In this document: piece by piece, positions 34,901 through 43,811 of the stretch
Position numbering within the stretch: the stretch's first letter is position 1
Layout of the letters: the number at the start of each line of letters is the position of its first letter
Position numbers and translations under genes: made by a program
Notes under the pieces: generated by a model
Seen by the model: only the letters and a program-made list of their open reading frames with translations
Databases searched by the model: none
What the model was told of the DNA's origin: nothing
NCBI RefSeq assembly: GCF_029784135.1
Contig: NC_073745.1
Coordinates: 82,803,650 to 82,867,649 of the forward strand
Origin: Toxorhynchites rutilus septentrionalis
Taxonomy: Eukaryota > Arthropoda > Insecta > Diptera > Culicidae
Direction of reading: 5' to 3'
DNA: 64,000 nt

Positions 34901-35771
34901 GAGAGGTTCTAGCTCCGTTGGGGATTGGTCTCGCCTTACTATCAATTCAACAACTTAGCGGTATCGATGCTGTGATATTCTTCACGGTGGATATTTTCCG
35001 TTCAGCTGGAAGCTCAATGGATGGTCATCTAGCGACAATTATCGTTGGAGCCGTTCAGGTTCTCAGTAACCTCTCTGCACTGTTCGTGGTAGACCGCTCC
35101 GGTCGAAAGCCATTGTTGATTACTTCCGGCGTTGTAATGTCACTCGCAATGGCTTCGATGGGATTAGCTTTCCATCTGAATTCGATTGGAAACACTTGCT
35201 TCGGGTGAGTACGGTTGCATTTCGAATCATCGAAAATTTAAACGTGATTTTGCCTTACAGATACCTCCCGTTAGCAAGCCTCATAATCTTCATGATTGGA
35301 TTCAGCGTTGGATTCGGCTGTATTCCATTCCTGCTGATGGGCGAACTATTCCCAACGGCACAACGAAGTCTGCTGAGTTCCCTGGCTGGATCATTCAATC
35401 TGGCGGTGATGTTTGTAGTTATTAAAACTTATCATCCACTGGAAGACGTACGTCTTTTCCCAAATACTCTTATGGATAATCAATAATGGAAGTGAACATA
35501 TCTTACATTGCAGGTGATAACCACTTCCGGGACATTTTGGATGTACAGCATTCTGTGCGCCGTCGGGGTGGTATTTGTGATATTGTGTGTCCCCGAAACG
35601 AAGGGACGTGATCTGGAGAGCATTCATACATTGTTCAGGAAAAAATCGGTTCCGCTAAAGGCGGATAACGTGGAAACCGGCAGCAAACAGGGCCATGACA
35701 ATGTTGCCATGAGTACTGGTGACGAAATATTTGCCTGTGCGGAAGCTAGCAAATTTGATACTAGAATGTAA
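22913..35771 (+). CDS. Facilitated trehalose/sugar transporter, Tret1-like (MFS), 6 coding exons
   Basis: Exons: 22913-22954, 34070-34565, 34625-34799, 34863-35204, 35261-35447, 35514-35771; all introns GT-AG and in phase, total 1500 bases, 499 aa. Likely a plasma-membrane uniporter moving trehalose or hexoses between haemolymph and cells. Motifs: HKIGRKYT after TM2; SECSDPKIRG; PQSPVW after TM6; QQLSGIDAVIFF in TM7; VDRSGRKPLL; GCIPFLLMGELFP in TM10; VPETKGRDLE at the C-terminus. Substitutions at conserved places: Asp for Asn in QQLSG[I]N, Cys and Phe in the GPIPW motif. Exon 1 is a 14-codon prediction across an 11.1-kb repeat-filled intron; exons 2-6 are firm. Stop codon at 35769. Could be another Tret1/SLC2-like paralogue. 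Confidence 0.85.
23424..23590. repeat. Foldback with ~34-bp arms
   Basis: Arms at about 23424-23457 and 23555-23588 (core agcgtttcaagaatcacttg and its complement) around a ~97-base loop. A related single arm is at 29235-29275. Probably a degenerate MITE or foldback end pair. Confidence 0.75.
24330..24605 (+). mobile_element. Possible solo or 3' LTR (BEL/Pao-like)
   Basis: A purine-rich stretch (aaaaggtgggag, 24277-24288) precedes tgttggcagcgaacg, and ttaca lies near 24600. This resembles the polypurine tract and LTR start of BEL/Pao elements. Without the partner LTR or a clear duplication it stays weak. A tetranucleotide gata repeat is at 24440-24455. Confidence 0.25.
25265..25689. repeat. 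Foldback with 20-bp perfect arms
   Basis: gtgagttactttcagaatac at 25265-25284 and its exact reverse complement at 25670-25689. The interior contains an inverted copy of the GTCCACGTGG repeat (25434-25570). Confidence 0.75.
25888..26000. repeat. GTCCACGTGGAC palindrome repeat, copy 3
   Basis: Order: ccacgtggacaac, G-rich run, tgtccacgcttgttcac, G-rich run, gtccacgtggac. Same as 10850-10965 and the reverse of 25434-25570. The last two form a wide inverted pair in intron 1. Confidence 0.65.
26501..26775 (+). mobile_element. Family X element, short deletion derivative (copy 4)
   Basis: Left end gggttatatcaatgatataa followed by ggttgacgtgggactacc; right end ggttagacttagtcccaag. Only 275 bp; the internal tandem repeats are nearly all lost. 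Target duplication not convincing. Confidence 0.65.
28116..28317 (-). mobile_element. 5'-truncated S1 SINE
   Basis: Same body and GAA-type tail as the SINE at 17245, but the tRNA head is missing. 12-bp target duplication attcccaggttc at 28104-28115 and 28318-28329. Younger than the family X copy it interrupts. Confidence 0.88.
28330..28960. repeat. Internal ~94-bp tandem repeat of family X, copy 3
   Basis: Variants of tgttagggaaacac recur near 28350, 28458, 28553, 28648, 28740, 28832 and 28930, each followed by a 'acccccgac' block and 'tttcccc'. More diverged than the copy 2 array. Confidence 0.85.
30455..30515 (+). repeat. Isolated family X end
   Basis: gtgtccatgacacgccctta followed by tcgacgtaggactacgaaat matches the left terminus of family X. 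No matching right end was found nearby. Confidence 0.45.
31489..31726. mobile_element. pogo/Tigger-type MITE, 238 bp
   Basis: Ends caatagaaccccgattatcc and its near-complement (ggataatcgaggttccactg), flanked by TA at 31487-88 and 31727-28. The CAGTGGAACCTCGATTATCC-like end is typical of pogo/Tigger elements. No coding capacity. Confidence 0.88.
32790..32846 (-). mobile_element. 57-bp 3' end of a retroelement with 10-bp target duplication
   Basis: ctcacagact at 32780-32789 and 32847-32856. The interior matches the 55-bp insert at 21812 (tttatttttgagactttcag, cctcctggg). Extreme 5' truncation of a LINE or SINE. Confidence 0.8.
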
Positions 35772-36695
35772 GCTGTTAAATTATGTTCATTCAAACCTGT
35801 TCGTTGATTCAGTCCATCAACTTGTAGAACTCAAAAGAAATCCTCGCCATCCGAAATTAGCAACCCTGAAGCCGAACCCAACAAAGAATATAGTGATAGA
35901 AGAAACATCACAAATAACTGCGAGAAGACAGCAGATAGTCTGAAGATAATGATAATGTGTACCAATCAAAGTCCAAACTAAGCGGTGACATCACACTCGC
36001 CAGCTAGAGCCTATTTTGTATTCAAATTTATGCATGTTTGTACCCTCTTATCTCGCGCGTTGCTATTTTCTGAATTTCAATTTCCATTTACAGACAGCAT
36101 GCGCACTTTATCTCCAAAAGCATTTAAAATTGAAATTTTTGTGTGTTTCATTCATTAGTTTGGGAGGAAAATTCATTGTTTTCCGGCAGGTGACTGTAGT
36201 GGTCGATATCACATGTTATATAAGCTTCAATTTCATGACCGTTTAACAGAGTATCGGTTGAGCGCGCGTCTAGCAGCAAAAAGAAAATTTATATTATTTT
36301 ACAGTATTTTAAAGTATTTACGTATTTTACAGATTTACTAAAACGCAGGCCCGACGGCTGAAGGTGAATAGAGTTTATGGTCCGGATAGAGGATAGAGTT
36401 CATGATATGGATGTAATTTTGATGTCAAATACGATGAAAATGTCGAAAACATCGAAATCGTCATGTGCAACCGACAGGAGCTCAACATTGCACAAAAAAC
36501 ATTCGGTACAATTTGAGCAAGGCTATAAGAAGGACACGAATCCTTGTAAAAAAACGCAAACCGTTGCTCACAATGGATAATTTCCAAATCAGTTTGTTTT
36601 GAAAATTGTCCATTTCCAATGGTAATAATTTTGTTACGTTTCGTCTTGTTTTTTAAACATTGTGCGGGATGGATAGCTTCCACGTTCGGTAGGGA
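35772..36695 (+). other. 3' flank of the transporter gene
   Basis: No canonical AATAAA was noticed close to the stop codon. The short frames here have no recognisable motifs. Confidence 0.35.
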
Positions 36696-36699
36696 ACCG

Positions 36700-38601
36700 G
36701 ACACTTAACAGCAATTCCAAATGAAATCGTCCTAAAAATGCATATTTTAAAAACTTGTATTTTTGATTCCAATGAAAGTGTGTATTCCGTTTGGGTTGGA
36801 GGAAATATGAGTTTTTCACAGCAATTGGGAATTTTTTGACTCAAGCGTATCGATTTTAGTAAGAGAAATCTTTGATAATTTATATCTCAAAAACTATGAG
36901 TCGTACCGAAATAGTGTCTTAGAAAGAGTTATAGAGTATTGATGGTTGAATATGAAAAAATGTACACTGAGAAAATTTTCTTTGCAACAAAAAAAAAATA
37001 AAAGAAAAATTCAATTTGTGATATCCAATACATATTTTTAATTTTTTTTAAATTTTTTTCATACAAAATAGAAGTCATGCAGAAAATTTAAAAAATCGGC
37101 CCAATATGGTAAAACTATTTTTGACGAACTTTGTGGAACATAGAATTTTTAGGAATTTTCGAAACTTCGAATGTATGTTAACAATCATTTTTAGCCACAA
37201 ATTATGTATCCTGATGTGATTTAAAACAAAAAAGGTTGATATCAATCACCTTCTAAATGTATCCATTCTCGAAATATTTAAAAAAAATATTTCTAATTTA
37301 TTGTCTTTTTTATAGTAAATAATCCCTTTTAATATGTTTGTCGTGTTATACCGTCATGTTCATGAAATTTTATGAATTTGCTTATAATTTCCAACAACTT
37401 TTCCAAATACATCATCATGGTTCATTTTTTGACTCAAGCGTAACTTTTGAAAAGGGCGTATCGATTTGAGTAAGAGAAATCTTTGATAATTTATATCTCA
37501 AAAAATATGAGTCGTACCGAAATAGTGTGTTAGAAAGAGTTATAGAGTATTGTTGGCTTAATTTGAAAAAAATATACACTAAGAAGAAAAATTAGTACCC
37601 TTTTTTTATTTACAAAATAAAATTTTAATTTGCGATATCAAAAAATATGTGTTTTTTTATATTTTTTTTCAATTTTCTCTTATAAAATAGAAGTCATGTA
37701 GAAAATTTAAAAAATGGGCCCAAGATGGTAAAACTATTTTTGACGAACTTTGTGGAACATCGAATTTTTAGGAATTTTCGAAACTTCGAGTTTTTGTATG
37801 TTAGCAGTCATTTTTAATCACAAATTATGAATCCTGATGTTATTTAAAACAAAAAAGGTTATCATCAATCTCCTTCTAAATGTAGCCATTCTCGAGATAT
37901 TTAAAAAAATATTTGTAATTTATAATCTTTTTTTATAGTAAATAATCTCTTTTATTATAAAAATAAAAAAAAGACAATAAATTAGATTTTTTTTTAAATA
38001 TTTTGAGAATGGCTACATTTAGAAGGAGATTGATAATAACCTTTTTTGTTTTAAATCACATCAGGATTCATAATTTGTGGCTAAAAATGATTGTTAACAT
38101 ACAAAGTTTCGTTAACAAAAGTTTAGAAAATTCCTAAAAATTCGATGTTCCACAAAGTTCGTCAAAAATAGTTTTACCATATTGGGCCCATTTTTTAAAT
38201 TTTCTGCATGACTTCTATTTTGTATGAAAAAATTAAAAAAAAAATAAAAAATATGTATTTTGGATATTGCAAATTTAATTTTTATTTTGTGAAAAAAAAG
38301 AGTACTAATTTTTTTTCTCAGTGTACATTTTTTTCATATTCAACCATCAATACTCTATAACTCTTTCTAAGACACTATTTCGGTACGACTCATAGTTTTT
38401 GAGATATAAATTATCAAAGATTTCTCTTACTAAAATCGATACGCCCTTTTCAAAAGTTACGCTTGAGTCAAAAAATTCCCAATTGCTGTGGAAAACTCAT
38501 ATTTTCTCTAACCCAAACGGAATACACACTTTCATTCGATTCAAAAATACTGATGTTTTGTCATTTGTCGATTTCATTTGGAATTACTCTTAACGTCCCG
38601 C
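36700..38601. mobile_element. Palindromic repeat P1, A-A-A' layout
   Basis: Unit A at about 36704-37325 is repeated directly at 37428-37945 (partial) and inverted at 37945-38601. Shared blocks include gagtcgtaccgaaatagtg, gacgaactttgtggaacat and atttaaaacaaaaaaggtt. Arms A and A' reach 36704 and 38601 (aattccaaatgaaatcg and its complement). No ORF, no obvious target duplication. It resembles a MITE/foldback with an extra internal arm. Confidence 0.85.
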
Positions 38602-38805
38602 ATCAAGCAGGTAAGCGATGACATCAAATATATCTTCCACGCCAAGTTCCCGAAAAAAAATAATACTTTTGTGGCTGATGATCAGCGAGAAGGAAATGTT
38701 CAAACCGCTATTCTTTTCTTCTGCGCTAGTAGTGAACGGGGTCGGAACAGTACGAAGTTCCAGCCGGAAGTTGCCGCATTAATCCGGAAGTATCGTGCAA
38801 AGAAG
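38602..38805 (+). other. Short open frame, unidentified
   Basis: An open frame ends at TAG 38806-38808 after LIRKYRAKK and reads DDIKYIFHAKFP at the left. It abuts the P1 repeat on one side and a pogo-like terminal repeat on the other. It could be a broken coding sequence; I recognise no family. Confidence 0.2.
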
Positions 38806-39182
38806 TAGGGGAAATCAGGCTAAAACCGACACCCCCTGATTTCTCAGTTAGAAGCAATTTTTTGCAATTTTCCGATATTTTTTGTGCCCACTTGTCATTT
38901 CTTACGTTTCGAGTCACCCTACAACTGCAGAAATCTGCAGTTAAAACAAAAAACTAAACAGAAATGGTCAGCAAACAGGAGACAGTTCGTGTGAAACTAC
39001 GCTAGTAGAATTTAAATGTTTTAGTTGGAAAATTTAGGAAAAGTTAGTTTTTTTTTGTGAGCCTCATTCATCTTTAACTCATTGTGCAGTGTATTTTGTG
39101 AGCCGGTAGGTGGTTTTGTTGCTCATACATACTCGAAAACTTTGTTTTGAAATTTCAAGTCCATTCGGGGTAAAACCCACAC

Positions 39183-39650
39183 ATGGATGGTGTCGGTTTT
39201 ACCCCGATACAGCGTAGATACAGTGTGCTTATATTTGTAAGGCAAAATGGCAGAGTTGAACTGATACTTACCCGGAAAACAGTCAAAACCAACGTTGAAC
39301 AGGGCATGTCAACGAAAATGCCTGCCAGAGCTCATGATATCGCTTCGTTCAACACTCATCGGCACATCTCCGGTGGATGCTCACCCAAAACTTTCAAACT
39401 CTCAAAACTTTCGTGTTTACTCCGGACCAGGAGCAGGAATTTGTCCATCACCTGCTTGATCTTGAGAACCGTCTGGCTTTTGAATTGGCAAAAAAATATG
39501 AAACATTCTTTCAATACGAAAAACATAAGTGCTGACAGAGATTTCCAGACCGGAATCCGAACCATTCGTTCCGCAAACCTGAGACTACATCGGCAGCGTA
39601 AGCTGTGGGGCTCAATAAGCCATCAGGGAGCAGATTTTTCTTAGAGTCGA
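39183..39650 (+). pseudogene. pogo-type transposase, CENP-B-like N-terminus remnant
   Basis: The stretch after 39400 reads, across frameshifts, VFTPDQEQEFVHHLLDLENR and later LRKPETTSA and GLNKPSGSRFF. This matches the order of the CENP-B-type DNA-binding region of pogo/Tigger transposases (E..L.......L.....; LRKPE.TS..RA.G.N). The DDE domain is missing. It lies inside matching pogo-like terminal repeats. Confidence 0.65.
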
Positions 39651-39917
39651 AGTACATCAATTTGTTTGCTTTTTATCATTCAAAATATGATCAACACAAT
39701 TACATATTATTATCCCCCTTTTCGACTCTTAAAGTATATATGAATAGCCTCTTAGTACTTTGAAATTATTGTAATAGGTTTTGACTCGTTTCTCTAAAAA
39801 TATCGATTTTACCCCGACAGGGTGTCGATCTTACCCACACTTCTGTTTAATTCACGTAACAGCATTAATTTTTGCATTCTATAAAATTTCGAGTTCTACT
39901 CAAAAATTATCAACATA

Positions 39918-41215
39918 AAGGGTGTGTCACATCAAATTGCATCACGGAAAAAACGCTGTAGAAATTTAATTTTTAGGAATTATATCTTCAGCTTTCGCTT
40001 ATAATCAGATAATAGTGTATAGATCACGTTGGCCATGCTTCACTGTCAATTTTTCGTAAATTTGGAAAAATGTCGTCGAACGAAAAAGAGCGTCGTGAAT
40101 TAATCCTGCGCACTCATTTCGAGAATCCGGAGTTGTCACATCGGGACATCGGTAAGATGCTGGGAATCGTCCAATCCACGGTCAGCAGAGTACTAAAACG
40201 ATACTTCGAGAACCTAACCATCGACCGGAAGGTGAAGAACGGCAAAAATGGATGCTCCGTCAGTAAACAGATCACAAGCGAGTAGTTAAGCAGTTTAGAC
40301 GTGATCCGCGAAGTTCGGTCCGGGATGTCGCCAATAAGCTGAATTTGTCAAGTTCATTCGTCCAGCGGACCAAGCAGCGGGAGGGCCTGCGTACATACAA
40401 GGTTCAGAAGGCTCCTAACCGCGACGAAAGGCAAAACATGGTGGGGAAGACGCGAGCCCGGAAGCTGTACACCGAAATGCTGACGAAGCCGCATTGCCTG
40501 GTAATGGACGACGAAACCTACGTCAAAGCGGACTTTCGTCAGCTGCCGGGCCTGTTGTTCTTCTCCGCAGAGGACAAATTCAGCGTTCCGGAGGAGATTC
40601 GTCAGCAGAAACTATCCAAGTTTGCCAAAAAGTACATGGTGTGGCAAGCGATCTGTTCTTGCGGAAAGCGGAGCGCCCCCTTCGTGATGACCGGCACGAT
40701 AAACGGGCAGGTTTACCTTAAGGAGTGCCTACAGAAGCGCTTACTACCACTATTGAAGCAGCACGAGTGCCCGACCATCTTCTGGCCGGATCTCGCTTCG
40801 TGCCACTATTCAAAGGACGTGTTAGAGTGGTACGAAGCCAACCGGGTCACCTTCGTGCCAAAGGAAATGAACCCGCCCAACGCGCCGGAGCTTCGCCCAA
40901 TAGAGAAATATTGGGCGATTATGAAGCAGGCCCTCCGGACGAACCCAAAAGTTGTCAAATCGGAGGCGGACTTCAAGAGAAAATGAATTTCTGTTCAAAA
41001 AAAAACTACAACCTGACGTTGTACAGAACCTTATGGACGGGGTAAAGAGGAAGGTGCGAGCATACGTGCTTGGGCTCGATTTATGAATAAAAAGAAAATG
41101 CCAAAAGTTGTTTAATAGTTTTTATTTTACTGTCTAAAATTTTCAAAAGGATCGGTCTACTGGGCGAATTTCTACAGCGTTTTTTCCGTGATGCTATTTG
41201 ATGTGACACACCCTT
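39918..41215 (+). mobile_element. ITmD37E mariner-type transposon, copy B
   Basis: 1298 bp; inverted ends beginning aagggtgtgtcacatcaaat, TA at 39916-17 and 41216-17. Opposite orientation to copy A and very similar to it. Confidence 0.93.
40070..40986 (+). pseudogene. ITmD37E transposase with intact DD37E triad, frameshifted
   Basis: ATG at 40070. The first 71 codons (HTH 1) end in a frameshift near 40268, where copy A keeps GTGAAAAAG but this copy has a base fewer. The remaining frame (from ~40290) holds HTH 2, LVMDDETYVK, IFWPDLASCHY and, 37 residues on, PIEKYWAIM with Glu at 40903-40905. A TGG-to-TGA change then stops it at 40984; an extra A in the following A-run adds another shift. Defects differ from copy A. 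Confidence 0.92.
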
Positions 41216-41344
41216 TATACTGTAGCATGGTTTATGAATAGTTGAAGAAAGATTCAGTAATGATTTGAAGTCAAACAAACATGGGAGTTCCTGGAAATAT
41301 GTGGAAATCCTTAGGGTGTCGGTTTCACCCTGATTTCCCCAATA

Positions 41345-41605
41345 TTTTTTGTTTTGGTCGGATCTGGCCTTAGCCCAAGATATCACTGAAGGAGATGGAC
41401 TGGCTGAAGACAAACGTTGTACCGAAGATCGCCAATCTTCACAACGCCCTCATCTATGTCCGTCAGAGAGTTTTTGGGTGAACCTCTCCAATCTACTCCA
41501 ATAATCTCGTGGTCAAAACGGATAGGCAGCTGATCGTCAAAACCGCAAAAGAGCTGAAGAACATGCTGACAATTGCTGTAAAATCGCCCGGCATATGTTC
41601 GATGC
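41345..41605 (+). pseudogene. Tc1/mariner-type transposase scrap
   Basis: In pieces reads WSDLAL, then WLKTNVVPKIANLHNALIY, resembling the D…E segment of Tc1-type transposases. Near-homologue of 5095-5520, which shares the same left border. Several stops. Confidence 0.5.
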
Positions 41606-41744
41606 TTTTTTGTAGAAGGCTAAATAATCAAAGGACATAAGGAAATTTTGTTCAATATAACTATCTTTTTTACAGGGCCTTTCAGATTAAATGCTCGCGC
41701 AAAAATCGAATAGCTCCTTATACAATTTGTTTTCGCTCCGTTTC

Positions 41745-42810
41745 GCAATTGTGGCGCCAAACGAACCGCGCGCACGCCGCAGAAAATCGAGCAGTTACAG
41801 CAAAGCGTCCGCGGCAATCCTCGCACCAGTCTCACTCGCTTAGCGCAGGAGATCGAGGTGTCTTCTTCCACCACGTACCGAATGTTGACGAAATGTTCCC
41901 CTACAAAATCCAGATGCTCAAAACTCTTTCCCCTCTCAACAAAGAGAAGCGGCTCGCATTCGCAACGACCTTCGGCGCGTATCTCACTCAAAAGCGCGGG
42001 AACCTGCCGTAAATATGGTTCAGCGACGAAGCACATTTTTGGCTAAACGGGTACGTCAACAAACAAAACTGCCATATTTGGAGTACAGACAATCCACACG
42101 AGTACGAGACAACAACATTGCATGCTCAACGGGTTACGGTTTGGGCTGCAATCAGCTCGCGCGGAATCATCGACCCAGTGTTTATCGATAGCATCGTCAC
42201 TGGCGCTACCTATCGAGACATGATGGATGATGAAGTCTTCCCTGTCATGATGGGCATGCCCAATTGCAAACGTTTCATCTTCCAACAGGTCGGAGCGAAG
42301 CCTCATACCGCCGATGAAACGTTGTTGTTTCTGTGTAGAGTTTTTAGAGATCACGTCATCTCCAATCGCTTCCCTGCTCTGTTTAACTGTGGATGGAATT
42401 GCCTGCCTTTTAGTCCGGATTTAAATCCGCTCGATTACTTCCTTTGGGGGTATGTGAAGGACCGTTGCTATGTTAATAAGCCACAAAATTTGGAGGAACT
42501 TAAAGAAAAAATAACTCGGGTTTTTAACAGCATCGAAGTCGTACTGTTGTTTTTTTTATCCCATTTTATTTATTAGGCTCATTAGCATTTAGCTGTAACA
42601 GAGCCGGGTTTAATCGTGTACATGTACATATGTTTATGTTTCTATGAATTGTGAATTACACAGAAGTTAGTAGTAGCCATTTAGGCGTTAAGTTTTCTGT
42701 TCCATTACATTATGGTAAATTAAAATTTTGTTCACCGTTTAAAACACGTTATCGAAAAAAGTGGTGGTCACATCGAAAATGTCCTGAAAAAAGCTTTATT
42801 TTCGTTTTTT
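41745..42810 (+). pseudogene. mariner-like transposase, catalytic Asp lost, split by SINE
   Basis: Order: HTH (TPQKIEQLQQSV; SLTRLAQEIEVSSSTTYRML), frameshift near 41890, an in-frame TAA at 42010, the first Asp in WFSDEAHFWLNG (~42015-42050), GIIDPVFID, then FIFQQVGAKPH where the usual second Asp (FQQDGA) is Val, and PDLNPLDYFLWGYVKDR with the third Asp. The C-terminal block (KHVIEKSGGHIENVLK) resumes at ~42738 after the SINE. Defective by several independent changes. Confidence 0.9.
42548..42725 (-). mobile_element. Truncated S2 SINE inside element M
   Basis: Matches the 3' part of the complete SINE at 53948-54444: tttatcccatttta, ggctcattagcat, gctgtaaca, tcgtgtacatgt, gtagccatttaggcg. The tRNA head is missing. 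It sits between two parts of the transposase reading frame. Confidence 0.85.
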
Positions 42811-42896
42811 AAAAAAAAAAATAAAAATCGGTTCACTTTTCTAGAAGTTATGAAAAATTTGTTGCGTGAGTGTGAGTGAGTCTGAAAGACCTTGTA

Positions 42897-43621
42897 GTTT
42901 TTTATTGTCACAATAAGTGATTCTCAGAAATTACTGCAAATCTAGTGATTGAAACTGACACAAAAGTTCTTTCCGCTTGGAAATACTCTGGTGTTAAGGC
43001 CCCATAGTCGTTGGGATGGTTGCTGAGTGGTCTTGAAGGGCAGAAGTTTAACATTGCTGATGATGATGATGATGATGGCCCACCTCATACCCCTACAAAG
43101 GTTTGAGCAGGACGATTTATCTTATAGATAATAATTAAGTTTAAAAATATCAAGAGACCAGTATTATAAAAAAAACGAAGCGAACTGGATCTGTTGCAGG
43201 CATAAATATCTATTAATAGAACAGTAAAAATAGGCACAAACTGCGAAAAAACAAACAATGTTCCTATCCATATTGACATTGACATAGTCATAGTCTCAAC
43301 TTCAGGCCCAATGTTTTTCTAAGGCATGTCAAGAAAATTTCCAACCCGGGAAGATCCTTGACTGATTGGGAATTGAACCCAATATCTAAAAGTTTCTACT
43401 TAGAACATAAAAGAGATCTGCTACAATCAGAAATAATCGATATAACCATCTGATGAAAGATAGTTTACGACAATTCCGAATGAGCTATCCCAATTCCAGT
43501 TTCCACTCCAGACCCTATATAAAAATTTCATTATGTGTCAGTTTTCTGCCAGTGTTCATTATTAACATTTGTCCAGACCCACCAAACGCGCGCGAGGCTC
43601 AAACTTTCGTAGACAACGCTA
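42897..43621. other. No gene recognised
   Basis: Contains a gat/atg microsatellite at 43057-43078. Short frames only. Confidence 0.4.
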
Positions 43622-43811
43622 ATTTTTTTTTTTTTTTTTTTTAATAATAATCTACAATTTTAACAAATTTAACAATACAAATTTAACAACAAAAAAAACA
43701 TCATCATCATCAGTACGAACATGGCAGTTTGAGATACCTGTAAATATTTTTCTAATTTCAATTGATATTAAACATAAATAAATCATTTGACAAAAAATTA
43801 CGAGAACCTGT

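Larger units (their letters stand above)
38808..41340 (+). mobile_element. pogo-like DNA transposon relic containing ITmD37E copy B
   Basis: Terminal inverted repeats ggggaaatcagg(c/g)t(a/g)aaac then cgacaccc, at 38808-38834 and 41314-41340. TA precedes the left end; the right side reads AA, so the duplication is imperfect. Inside are a transposase N-terminal remnant and a nested ITmD37E element. Confidence 0.72.
41673..42894 (+). mobile_element. mariner-like transposon M, 1.22 kb
   Basis: Ends cagggcctttcaga and (inverted) caaggtctttcaga, further matching as imperfect inverted repeats; TA at 41671-72 and 42895-96. Encodes a broken transposase and contains a truncated SINE at 42548-42725. 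Confidence 0.85.

Noticed and set aside
39918..41215. Idea that ITmD37E copy B is functional
   Set aside because: Frameshift near 40268 and a stop at 40984 separate the domains even though DD37E is intact.
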